NCBI GenBank assembly: GCA_049692255.1
Contig: JBAVOR010000010.1
Coordinates: 1 to 55,395 of the forward strand
DNA: 55,395 bases
Origin: JBAVOR01 sp049692255
GTDB taxonomy: Bacteria > Babelota > Babeliae > Babelales > JACPOV01
Direction: 5' to 3'
Position 1 is the first letter of the stretch, and every line of letters starts with the position of its first letter. The notes under the pieces were generated by a model. The model was given only the letters and a program-made list of their open reading frames with translations. It did no database searches and had not been told where the DNA came from. A program made the translations under genes and the position numbers. This document shows, one piece after another, positions 42,750 through 50,797 of this stretch.

Positions 42750-43256
42750 ATGAGGAAGAGGAAAGAGATTTTGTTAATAATAGCACTGTTGAATATAGCA
42801 GGCTGTTTCAGTTACATTCATCCTTACAAAGGGTTAGGAAGCGGCAAGAACTATTTTAGATGTGCATATAGCCGCAATGAAGTTACGATTAATGAAAACT
42901 ATGATCTGCTACTGCCCTCTGGTAAGGAGCAATCAGTAAAGCATGCCATTGTTATACCAGAAAAATCTGGTGTCTATTTTGTATGGCAATTTTTAAGTAG
43001 TGATCAGTGTGATGATAAGACCGTATGTAATAATCCTAATATCGTGCAATGGTTTCGCGATCGGTATCGCGAAGAAGTGACCCGCATTATTCAAACTCAA
43101 TCAATGCATGCAAGATTAAATTCAGATCTGATCAAAACCTATGTGGAGCAAGCGATGCAGAGTGTACGCTTTGAGTTTCATTGCACCGGTGCGCCACATA
43201 TAGTTAGTGAATACGTGATTACCAATATCGATCCGCATGCGATTATGTTTTTTTAA
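42750..43256 (+). CDS. Predicted lipoprotein of unknown function
   Basis: 168 aa from the ATG at 42750, behind an AAAGAGGGG box; the frame starts at 42711. The N-terminus MRKRKEILLIIALLNIAGC has basic residues, a hydrophobic core and the lipobox IAGC, so Cys19 should be lipidated and anchored in a membrane. The mature part has a few Cys and a helical C-terminal half. It lies at the head of a two-gene operon with the Cys-rich gene 17 bp downstream. No family was recognised. Confidence 0.7.
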   Translation: MRKRKEILLIIALLNIAGCFSYIHPYKGLGSGKNYFRCAYSRNEVTINENYDLLLPSGKEQSVKHAIVIPEKSGVYFVWQFLSSDQCDDKTVCNNPNIVQWFRDRYREEVTRIIQTQSMHARLNSDLIKTYVEQAMQSVRFEFHCTGAPHIVSEYVITNIDPHAIMFF

Positions 43257-43273
43257 TGAAACAGGGGGCTATT

Positions 43274-43654
43274 ATGATTCGCTATCTATTGTTCTGTGTT
43301 CTGTGTATTACATCTGTTGCTAGTGCGCAAGAGTATAAACCTAAACACTATGGTAAAGCCAATCAAACGGCAGCAAAAAAACAATCAATACCACCCTGTG
43401 CCAATGAAGCAACCTGTAAAGATCTCGGCGCTTCTTGCCAATGTTATTGTGCACGTGTTTGTGGATTTCGCAATAAAAAACTGAGCGGGCCAGATAAAGA
43501 CAACCCGATATACGTGCCGAACGATCCGAATGGGAAATATTGTTATTGCAAGCAATGGGATTTAGATAATTATAATTCGCGCCATTGCACAGAAATAGAA
43601 CAAGCAAAGGCACGAGATAAGGCTCTAGGGCTCAAAGGTAATAATGAATATTAA
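43274..43654 (+). CDS. Small secreted Cys-rich protein
   Basis: 126 aa from the ATG at 43274, chosen for its AGGGGG box; an ATG at 43256 overlaps the previous stop. A signal peptide (MIRYLLFCVLCITSVASAQ) precedes a domain with ten Cys (CANEATC, CQCYCARVC, YCYC, RHC), which could form disulphides or bind metal. A partial, decayed copy of its 3' part lies at 42526-42556. No family was recognised. Confidence 0.7.
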   Translation: MIRYLLFCVLCITSVASAQEYKPKHYGKANQTAAKKQSIPPCANEATCKDLGASCQCYCARVCGFRNKKLSGPDKDNPIYVPNDPNGKYCYCKQWDLDNYNSRHCTEIEQAKARDKALGLKGNNEY

Positions 43655-43731
43655 TTAATAGATGCGTCCGTAGATGTGGCCCCGCCATGCTACTACGCTG
43701 CTGCGCAGCTACGAAGCACAAGTAGGACCTG

Positions 43732-43757
43732 TTCTACGTAGCTTTAACGAAGTAGAA
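43732..43757 (+). repeat. Family-2 hairpin repeat
   Basis: TTCTAC, loop GTAGCTTTAACGAA, GTAGAA, then AGCCTTGGCGAAGG. The loop differs from the 41373 copy at one base while all stem bases but the central AC/GT differ. It is part of a hairpin-rich stretch (43676-43823) adjoining the 3' end of tRNA-Arg(CCT). Confidence 0.65.
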
Positions 43758-43823
43758 AGCCTTGGCGAAGGTTGGCCCGCCATACGAAGCTTGCCGAGCC
43801 GGAAGGCCCGGATAAGCGAAGTA

Positions 43824-43900
43824 TGGTGCGCCCGACCGGAGTCGAACCGGTGGCCTACAGATTAGGAATCTATCGCTCTATCCTCCTGAGCTACGGGCGC
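43824..43900 (-). tRNA. tRNA-Arg (CCT)
   Basis: Minus strand: acceptor GCGCCCG/CGGGCGC, anticodon arm ATAGA-TTCCTAA-TCTGT with anticodon CCT, T-loop GTTCGAC, encoded CCA at 43824-43826. Its acceptor stem is identical to that of tRNA-Arg(TCG) at 41149. Confidence 0.95.
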
Positions 43901-44018
43901 GTAGAATAAAAGTATACTGCTATTGTATCACTTTTTATTCATTTTTCATCAGCTAGAAATGTCTAGAGAGAAATATTCTCCGCGTTAGTTGTCCTTTGTG
44001 ACAAAGCCTTTGATTGCT

Positions 44019-45035
44019 TCATAGCAAGTCTGTTTGCACTGGGTAGAATAGAGCATGCAATTGATCAGCAGATAGTGGCTGATATGGTTGATGATTCTCT
44101 ATCTCAGAATTTAAACCGTTATGAGTCATACCAGAGCTATCAATAGTCTGAGATCGCGTTCTCAGACTATGCTTTTTTTTGGCTGCTTCTAAAGCTAACA
44201 TCTGAGAAAATATGGCGTGATTATGCCTTTGTTGCGTGTGCGTTTTATAGTGTACTTCCATGTGATCGTTTTTATCAGTGTTGAATGTATTGCGAAGCTC
44301 AGCGATATCAACTTTTTCTTCAAGTAAAGATCCATTGAGGCACATCACACATAATTCATCATGAGCACATAATGTACAAAAGTGAGTTATTTCTTCTCCA
44401 TGAGATGGTATCTTAACATGTTTTTCGAAATGGCTATTCCATTGCTCTAAGTGCGTAAATGTTTGGGAACACAGCTCACACAGTAATCCAGTTGCTGCAG
44501 GTATTTGATTAGTATAATTAGCAACCACGCGATCAAATACATTTAGCTCGAGCGATGATAACGCTTTCACATAATGAGGGATTTCTGTGTCGTGCACATT
44601 GTTTTTTTTATCAGGTCGACTTATCTTTCGCTTTTTAGATCTTGTGGATTTTGTCACTGGATAGATTTCAGGGTGATACTCCTTTTTATGCTTAGCCAAT
44701 AGATTATTCGTTTTAAATTTCATTTCTTCTGGAACAGCGTTCCAATCTATCATCATTGATGAATTAAGGACAAGGTTTTTTTCGGTTATTTTGGTTGCAA
44801 TGCATAAAGAGCATGGATATGTTTGGCCTTCTGGCATATTGTCTATGTGCAGGTATTTTAAGTGATGGGTAAATGTAGATACTGATTTTATTTGCATATT
44901 GTCAATAGGGCAAATAAAAGACCCTGCTTTTTCTTGATTATTATTAATTGATTCAGCTATAAAAGCAATGTTTTGTTGCATTGGTTGTATTGTGAAGATG
45001 CTGCTCAAACAGAAAAGTAAAATAATTTTTTTCAT
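44019..45035 (-). CDS. Secreted C2H2-zinc-finger-like protein 1
   Basis: 338 aa from the ATG at 45035, which opens a signal peptide (MKKIILLFCLSSIFTIQP). A textbook C2H2 finger is present: CELCSQTF...H-x3-H with Cys186, Cys189, Phe193, His202 and His206 (C-x2-C-x12-H-x3-H). Two looser zinc sites are CSLC (75-78) with H-x4-H at 116-121, and CTLC...CVMC (220-232) with His258/262/266. Between them is a basic patch SKKRKISR (133-140) that resembles a nuclear-localisation signal. Secretion is predicted and nuclear delivery in a host is inference. It is the last gene of an operon of four, and paralogous to 45631-46440. Confidence 0.75.
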   Translation of the reverse strand: MKKIILLFCLSSIFTIQPMQQNIAFIAESINNNQEKAGSFICPIDNMQIKSVSTFTHHLKYLHIDNMPEGQTYPCSLCIATKITEKNLVLNSSMMIDWNAVPEEMKFKTNNLLAKHKKEYHPEIYPVTKSTRSKKRKISRPDKKNNVHDTEIPHYVKALSSLELNVFDRVVANYTNQIPAATGLLCELCSQTFTHLEQWNSHFEKHVKIPSHGEEITHFCTLCAHDELCVMCLNGSLLEEKVDIAELRNTFNTDKNDHMEVHYKTHTQQRHNHAIFSQMLALEAAKKKHSLRTRSQTIDSSGMTHNGLNSEIENHQPYQPLSADQLHALFYPVQTDLL

Positions 45036-45060
45036 GATTAATTTCTGATGATTTAAGATG

Positions 45061-45615
45061 TTATTCAAAATACGAATCAAATTCTTTGAGTGTCATAGCC
45101 GTTGCATAAGCGTTAAGGTTCATTGTGCATACGTCAGGTCTAACTGCAGAAATGGTAGAGTCCAATTCGGGCTGGGGATGGAACGCGCTATCTTGCTCAT
45201 GTATTTTTTGTGTTTTGAACTGTTTTGTGGATAGTCCCTTATTTGGAGCAGTTGCTATTGTGCGTTTTTTGTTGTGTTTAATCGTACTTTCTGGATGGTA
45301 CGCGATTCTATGGATTTGGAGCTCATTCGGTGTGTCGAATTTTTCAGCAATTTCTTCAAAAGATATATTGGTAACTTCTTCTTCGTGCATTTTCTGTGCA
45401 ACACAAAGAGAGCATAGAAAAGTGCTGGTAAGTTTAGATATACCAGTAATATGCTGTCTTTTTAAATGGGTAGTGAATCCACTGAGTGACTTTTCTTCCG
45501 TAGGATATGCAGGGCACTGAAATGTTTTATTCATTTGTTGCCTGCTTTCAGAAGCAAGTGAACTAGTTGTATAAGCAATGGTAAGGCAAAGTAGTACTAT
45601 ATATGTTTTCATCAT
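45061..45615 (-). CDS. Secreted zinc-finger-like protein 2 (short)
   Basis: 184 aa. A signal peptide (MMKTYIVLLCLTIAYTTSSLAS) precedes FQCPAYPTEEKSLSGFTTHLKRQH, matching ICPID...FTHHLKYLH of the two neighbours, and then CSLC with a distant H-x4-H (IHRIAYH). It corresponds to the N-terminal half of the paralogues and lacks the classical finger. A basic patch (HNKKRTI) sits at the equivalent position. The gaps to its neighbours are 25 and 15 bp, so it is in the same operon. Confidence 0.7.
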   Translation of the reverse strand: MMKTYIVLLCLTIAYTTSSLASESRQQMNKTFQCPAYPTEEKSLSGFTTHLKRQHITGISKLTSTFLCSLCVAQKMHEEEVTNISFEEIAEKFDTPNELQIHRIAYHPESTIKHNKKRTIATAPNKGLSTKQFKTQKIHEQDSAFHPQPELDSTISAVRPDVCTMNLNAYATAMTLKEFDSYFE

Positions 45616-45630
45616 GTAATCCCGAATTGG

Positions 45631-46440
45631 CTACTTTTCTGCTAATAGCTGAAGAAATACGGCTTGATTACGTCCTTCTTGGGGATTATGCGTCTTATAG
45701 TGCTCTCTCATGGAACCCCCTCCATTAGTCCTGAATGTATTTTGCAGCGTGGTAATATTAACTTTTTCTTTAGGCAGAGACCCGCTGACGCACATCACGT
45801 ATAACTCATCATGGGCACACAATGCGCAAAATTTATTCATCCCTTCTTCTTTGGATGGCACAATAACATGTTCTTTAAAATGGTTGTTCCATGCTCTTAT
45901 TTGTGTAAATGTTTCGGAACAAAGCTCACATACTAATTCAGCTAATGTAGGTGCCTGATTAGCATGAGTGGCAATCATTTCTTCCACTAGGTTGGCGTAG
46001 TAAGGGTTTTCTTTTCCTTGTACATCAGTTGGGCTTATTTTCCGCTTTTTAGATATTACGGATCGATACGTTTCTTCGTGCTGCTCCTTTTTATGCACAT
46101 TCAGTAAATGATTGGTTCTAAATTTTATCTTTTCTGGCAACGCATTCCAATCTATCTTTCCTGATGAATTAGGAGCAATCTCTTTTTTGGTTATTCGGTT
46201 TGCAATGCATAAAGAGCATGTAAGCATTGCACCTTTTGGTATATTCTCAATGTGTTCTCGTTTTAAGTGATTGGTAAATGCAGATATTGTTGTTGTTTGC
46301 ACAGCGTCAATAGGGCAAATAAAGGACTCTTTTTTTTCTTGCTTATTATCAACTGAGCGAGCTATTAAAATACTGTTTTGTTGCATTGGTTGTATGGTGA
46401 AGGTGCTGCCCAAACAGAAAAGTAAAATAACTTTTTTCAT
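45631..46440 (-). CDS. Secreted C2H2-zinc-finger-like protein 3
   Basis: 269 aa, closely paralogous to the 44019-45035 product. The signal peptide is MKKVILLFCLGSTFTIQP. The C2H2 finger CELCSETF...HFKEH has Cys171, Cys174, His187 and His191 (x12 spacing). The CSLC site (75-78) and the C-terminal CALC site are retained, though one Cys of the latter pair is replaced (DELYVMC for DELCVMC). The basic patch is SKKRKIS (130-136). The start is 2 bp from the stop codon of the gene upstream, so they are translationally linked. Confidence 0.75.
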   Translation of the reverse strand: MKKVILLFCLGSTFTIQPMQQNSILIARSVDNKQEKKESFICPIDAVQTTTISAFTNHLKREHIENIPKGAMLTCSLCIANRITKKEIAPNSSGKIDWNALPEKIKFRTNHLLNVHKKEQHEETYRSVISKKRKISPTDVQGKENPYYANLVEEMIATHANQAPTLAELVCELCSETFTQIRAWNNHFKEHVIVPSKEEGMNKFCALCAHDELYVMCVSGSLPKEKVNITTLQNTFRTNGGGSMREHYKTHNPQEGRNQAVFLQLLAEK

Positions 46441-46442
46441 GA

Positions 46443-47582
46443 TTAGTCTCTATCAGTAAATAGATCAAAAAGGAGTTCGCCAAAGGTATATGAGCCATTA
46501 ATATCTCTTTTGATCTCACTAATTCTATTTTGCAACTGTGATTTTTGTTGGTATGTGTAGTACGAATTATCCCCGTTAGCAATGCGTTGTTTAAGTTCGC
46601 TCAACTCTGTGCGGAGCCTACTTAATTCACTTTTTTTGTGTTGTGCTAGTTGATCTTTTTGCAGCTTAGCTTGTGCTTGGTGAGCTTGTGCGCTTGCCAA
46701 TGCTGCTTGTGCTTGTACGCGTTCGTTATAAAGTTGTTCTTCACGAAGCGTAAATTCTTTTTCCGCACGAATGTCATCAGTGTAGCCCCTAAATCCAGCG
46801 ATTATTTGTTGCGCTTTTTCGTAGCGGCTTATCATTAAAAAGCTTTGTTGTAATGTGGCCCCCGTATTGATAGATGTTCCCTTCATTTGGTTGATGAGAG
46901 ATTGGTACGCTGTTTTTCTCTGTTGCAGTTCTTGCCATACCGTGCGTAGTGGCCACGCAGATTGTGCAGCAAGGGCACGTACTGTCGCTTCATCAAGTGC
47001 GAGGTTGCCCGCTTGAGTAATGATGGTCGCATAAGAGCTCATAAATTCTTCCTGAAGCATGCGTGACAGCTGTAATAGTATGTCGTTATTATTGTAAGCA
47101 ACTACCAAGGGTTCGAACGCGTGCAGTTCTTTGGTAATAATAGTAGAAAACAGGCGGGCTCTTTGTAAAAAATCAACCGCTTTAGCATAATTCTCCCATG
47201 CGCGTATATCATGCTTTATTTCTTCGTGCATAGTAGCTATTTGGCGGTATGTACGTTCGATCTGGAGACAGATGCTATGGTATGTGTCGTAGCGATTATG
47301 ATAGTGCTGGATAACAGCTTGCTCGTCTTGGATACTATACATATTCTTTTCTGCGATGATTTCGCGGAGCACTTGTATATTACAGACCAGTCTCGTGAGT
47401 GCACGGTTCAAACAGATATCTTCATACCATCCATACAACACATATCCTATTGCGCCCGTTACCACTGCTCCGGCCGAAATGATGGCAGCTGTTTTAAGAG
47501 GTTCATGGTACGTTGGGCGGGTGCATTGTAGAGGGGAAAAGAGCAGTGCAGAAAGAACTATTGGTAACATTAAACGTTTCAT
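46443..47582 (-). CDS. Exported coiled-coil protein of unknown function
   Basis: 379 aa. A signal peptide (MKRLMLPIVLSALLFSPLQC) is followed by a Gly/Ala membrane segment (AAIISAGAVVTGAIGYVLYG near residue 40). The remaining 320 residues are helical with a long heptad-like coiled coil at 275-345, rich in Ala, Gln and Lys (VQAQAALASAQAHQAQAKL). It heads the operon of three zinc-finger-like genes with a 2-bp gap. It could anchor or help export them, but that is a guess from position only. A ribosome-binding site AAAAGGA supports the start. Confidence 0.7.
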   Translation of the reverse strand: MKRLMLPIVLSALLFSPLQCTRPTYHEPLKTAAIISAGAVVTGAIGYVLYGWYEDICLNRALTRLVCNIQVLREIIAEKNMYSIQDEQAVIQHYHNRYDTYHSICLQIERTYRQIATMHEEIKHDIRAWENYAKAVDFLQRARLFSTIITKELHAFEPLVVAYNNNDILLQLSRMLQEEFMSSYATIITQAGNLALDEATVRALAAQSAWPLRTVWQELQQRKTAYQSLINQMKGTSINTGATLQQSFLMISRYEKAQQIIAGFRGYTDDIRAEKEFTLREEQLYNERVQAQAALASAQAHQAQAKLQKDQLAQHKKSELSRLRTELSELKQRIANGDNSYYTYQQKSQLQNRISEIKRDINGSYTFGELLFDLFTDRD

Positions 47583-47843
47583 AAAATCCTTTTAAAAAAA
47601 ATAAGGTACTCGGTTTGCGTGACGGGGTGTACTGTAGTCACTACATCTGTACTATAATTTTTATCACAAATAGTGCATTTTGTCAAAGCTCTTATGGCGT
47701 TTTATTCAGATTGAATTTGCGACAATGCGAGGGAGTTGTTATTCTTTTTTTCAAATTGGATATACTGACGCGCATTACTCTATAAATTTCTCTTTCTTAT
47801 AGTATACTTTTAACAATTATAGTTAATTTTGTTTTTTAATTGA

Positions 47844-49034
47844 ATGGTGTATGTAATGCTTAAAAGAGTATTAAGTTCCTTTTTTATAATAATAACGGCG
47901 CAGGCAGCTGAGTTTAGGAACTCTAGAGAATATGTAGGGGGAAAGAATTTTTCGAGATATGGCGCAGTGAGCCAAAATAAAGAAGAATCACGGGAACCGC
48001 AATTTTCTCAGGAACTGCAACTTCCTATTGTCTATAGTAAACACTATAATATTTCGTTTGGTTTAGTAATCGATCATCTAATATCCAAGCTGCATCCTTT
48101 CGATCTGAAAAAATATCAAAAAGTGCATGCACATGTAACGGATACGTTAGGCATTGATCCGCGCCAGATCCATGAACCGAAAAAAGTTACCGATACAGAT
48201 TTGTGCATGGTTCATACAAAAGAATATCTTAAGTCGCTTGAAGATGGGGGTACGGTAGCGCACGCAGCAGAAGTTTCTTTATTGCGTCTGATGCCGAACA
48301 GCATGAGGCAAAAATATATACTTGACCCTATGCGGTATGCAACGCAAGGTACCGTTGATGCAGCGTTGCTGGCATTAAAGCATGGCTGGGCTGTTAATAT
48401 CGGTGGCGGTTATCACCATGCAAAAAGAGAAAAAGCGTCAGGCTTTTGTATATTTGCAGACATTCCTTTAGCGGTATTGAAGGTACGAGAACAGTACCCT
48501 GACATGCATGTTCTTATCGTTGATCTCGATGCGCATCAAGGTAATGGACATGAAGATTTTTTCAAAGAAGACTTCGGTAAACCGGAGAGAAAGGTGTATA
48601 TATTTGATATGTATCATGCAGAAATATTTCCTGCTTTTGGGAAAAATGTAGATGGCACGGCGCAATTTATTGATTATGCAATACCGCTGAGCTTTGTGAC
48701 GGATACTAGATCATATATCTCTCTGCTTACAACTGGGTTTCATCAATTTATCGAGGCACTGATAAGTAAGGACAAGAAGCCTGGCCTTATTATTTACAAT
48801 GCAGGTACTGATATATGGGAAGAAGACGCGGTAGGCGGGCTAAGAGTTACCAAAGAAGGAATCATTGAACGGGACCGGGTTGTGTTTCAAGAAGCACAAG
48901 ATCGAAACATTCCTATAGCCATGGTAACCTCTGGCGGGTATACGTTGGAAAGTGCAAATATTATTGCGAAGTCATTGGAACAAATTCTTACCATGAAAAA
49001 CATCCCCTTCACGCAAAAAAGACAACAACAATAG
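47844..49034 (+). CDS. Exported class IV histone-deacetylase-like protein
   Basis: 396 aa from the ATG at 47844; an ATG at 47856 gives a cleaner signal peptide (MLKRVLSSFFIIITAQA) and neither has a clear ribosome-binding site. The rest follows HDAC11-type deacetylases: PIVYSKHYNISFGL, KLHPFDLKKYQKV, the His pair in GGGYHHAKR (191-192), zinc ligands Asp229 and His231 in DLDAHQGNGHE, and Asp323 in YNAGTD, then GGLRV and TSGGYT. The expected reaction is removal of acyl groups from lysine. Bacterial members are usually cytoplasmic and act on small molecules; the signal peptide is unusual and suggests an external substrate. Confidence 0.88.
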   Translation: MVYVMLKRVLSSFFIIITAQAAEFRNSREYVGGKNFSRYGAVSQNKEESREPQFSQELQLPIVYSKHYNISFGLVIDHLISKLHPFDLKKYQKVHAHVTDTLGIDPRQIHEPKKVTDTDLCMVHTKEYLKSLEDGGTVAHAAEVSLLRLMPNSMRQKYILDPMRYATQGTVDAALLALKHGWAVNIGGGYHHAKREKASGFCIFADIPLAVLKVREQYPDMHVLIVDLDAHQGNGHEDFFKEDFGKPERKVYIFDMYHAEIFPAFGKNVDGTAQFIDYAIPLSFVTDTRSYISLLTTGFHQFIEALISKDKKPGLIIYNAGTDIWEEDAVGGLRVTKEGIIERDRVVFQEAQDRNIPIAMVTSGGYTLESANIIAKSLEQILTMKNIPFTQKRQQQ

Positions 49035-49045
49035 TTACTGTTGTC
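49014..49045 (-). terminator. Terminator of the ABC-F gene, overlapping its stop codon
   Basis: On the minus strand GACAACA and TGTTGTC form a 7-bp stem with an 11-nt loop followed by TTTTTT. The stop codon at 49035-49037 lies in the loop. The A-tract on the other side could serve the convergent HDAC-like gene in part. Confidence 0.65.
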
Positions 49046-50621
49046 TGTGAGCGAAGTAGGCGTCGTAATTGCCTTCATAGCAATGGGCACCTTTGGGAGT
49101 AAGTGCAATAACGTGTGTGGCCAGTGCATTAATAAAATCGCGATCATGTGAGACAAAGATAATAGTGCCATTAAATTCTTGCAACGCATGCAGTAAGATT
49201 GCTTTTGAGGGAATATCTAAGTGGTTTGTTGGTTCGTCTAACAATAGTAGATTGGTCTGTTGCAAAAGCACAGTTACCATGCCAACCCTATTTTTTTCTC
49301 CACCACTCAGCACTCCCACCTTTTTAAACACCTCTTCACCACTAAATAAGAATGCACCTAGAAAGCTGCGAATGGTGCTTTCTGTTGTCGTAGCACACAA
49401 ATTTTTAACGTTATCGATAATGCTTAAAGTGCCATCAAGCACTTTATTTTGATCTTGATTAAAAAATGCAAAAGTGACGTTGTACCCAAAGTTGATCGTA
49501 CCTTTTTGCACCGGGAGTGCGCCAGCAATCAAATTAAGTAATGTAGTTTTTCCAACACCATTTGGCGCAATCAGCGCAATCTTTTGTCCGCGCGTAACTA
49601 CGAAAGAGACCTGTTGAAATAGCGGTTTATTGCCAAAGCTATAGGCAACGTTGACAACGTGCAATACTTCTTTGCCCGACTGCTTGTTTTGAGGAAAGCT
49701 AAACCGCACTTCTTTAGAGGCTGGGGGGATCTCTATCCGTTCAATTTTTTCTAAAGCACGTTCCATGCTTTTTGCTTGTTTTGCTCGTGTTCCAGCACGG
49801 AACTGTTCAATGATCGCTTCTTTTCGTTTGATCTCTTTTTGTTGTTGAGTATAAGCGCGATGTAGGCGTTCTAAATCTTCTTGTTTCTTGATAACATATG
49901 TGCTGTAGTTGCCGCTGTACCACGTTGCTTTTCCTTGATCTAAATCAAGGATGCGTTCGCACAGTTCGTCCAAGAAATACTGCTCGTGGCAAATGAGTAA
50001 GAACCCAAACGATGCATGTTTAAGAAAATCTAAAAACCATTCTTTTGCTTCTAAATCTAAATGGTTAGTAGGTTCATCGAATAAATAAAAGTCGGCCTCT
50101 TGTAAAAGCAACTTTGCAAGTACAATGCGCATTTTCCATCCACCGCTTAAATTAGCGACTGGTTGGTCAAACTGTTCAACAGAAAATCCGAGACCCATGA
50201 GCATTTTTTTTGTTTTAGCTTGTAACATTGCCGGTTGAGCAAAACGTAACTGCTCTTCGAGCATGCCGTATCGTTCAACGAGTGCGTCGGTAGGTGCTTG
50301 TTCAAACTGTTGCGCGAGCAGCGCCATTTCTTGTTCTAAGCGCCAAACAGAAGCAAAGATGGTGAGTGTTTCGTCAAGAATAGAAAGTGAAGATTGTAAT
50401 ACTACCTCTTGGGGCATGTATGCAATCGTTTTTCTGCTCGTAATAGCTATAGTGCCGCTATCAAGAGCCGACTGGTCGATAATTGCTTTAAGCAGCGTTG
50501 TTTTACCAGAACCGTTCCTGCCCACCAGGCCTACACGGTCCTCTTCGTCAAGAATAAAAGAGATGTCGTCAAAAACTGTTTTGTTGCCAAAGGTAAGACA
50601 AAGATCACGAGCTTGAATCAT
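49035..50621 (-). CDS. ABC-F family ATPase
   Basis: 528 aa from the ATG at 50621; the frame extends to 50681. Two ABC modules are in one chain: Walker A GRNGSGKTT and APNGVGKTT, signatures LSGGWKMR and LSGGEKNR, and two DEPTNHLD. There are no membrane segments. A charged linker of about 80 residues joins the modules, as in all ABC-F proteins. They act on ribosomes, for example in translation restart or antibiotic protection; the subtype (EttA, Uup, YdiF) cannot be settled here. It stands alone and ends in a hairpin terminator. Confidence 0.95.
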   Translation of the reverse strand: MIQARDLCLTFGNKTVFDDISFILDEEDRVGLVGRNGSGKTTLLKAIIDQSALDSGTIAITSRKTIAYMPQEVVLQSSLSILDETLTIFASVWRLEQEMALLAQQFEQAPTDALVERYGMLEEQLRFAQPAMLQAKTKKMLMGLGFSVEQFDQPVANLSGGWKMRIVLAKLLLQEADFYLFDEPTNHLDLEAKEWFLDFLKHASFGFLLICHEQYFLDELCERILDLDQGKATWYSGNYSTYVIKKQEDLERLHRAYTQQQKEIKRKEAIIEQFRAGTRAKQAKSMERALEKIERIEIPPASKEVRFSFPQNKQSGKEVLHVVNVAYSFGNKPLFQQVSFVVTRGQKIALIAPNGVGKTTLLNLIAGALPVQKGTINFGYNVTFAFFNQDQNKVLDGTLSIIDNVKNLCATTTESTIRSFLGAFLFSGEEVFKKVGVLSGGEKNRVGMVTVLLQQTNLLLLDEPTNHLDIPSKAILLHALQEFNGTIIFVSHDRDFINALATHVIALTPKGAHCYEGNYDAYFAHRQQ

Positions 50622-50797
50622 AACATACTTTCTAGAGCAAAGAATAACAGTAAGTTTACCGTAAAAATCGATAAACGACAAGAAGGCTCAGTGATGAGCT
50701 TGCCATAGATATTTCCTCTCTTATATTGACATCGCTCCCCATAATTTGGTGTGTATAACAGGTGAATATATGCATGTTGTTTTGCGAGGGGAATATG

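Noticed and set aside
868..43757. Scattered repeats considered as a CRISPR array or IS remnants
   Set aside because: Copies are dispersed and not regularly spaced, there are no spacers or cas genes, and no transposase is in the window.
43674..43865. 63-aa plus-strand frame ending in CARPESNRWPTD
   Set aside because: It covers the repeat cluster and the antisense of tRNA-Arg(CCT); no ribosome-binding site.
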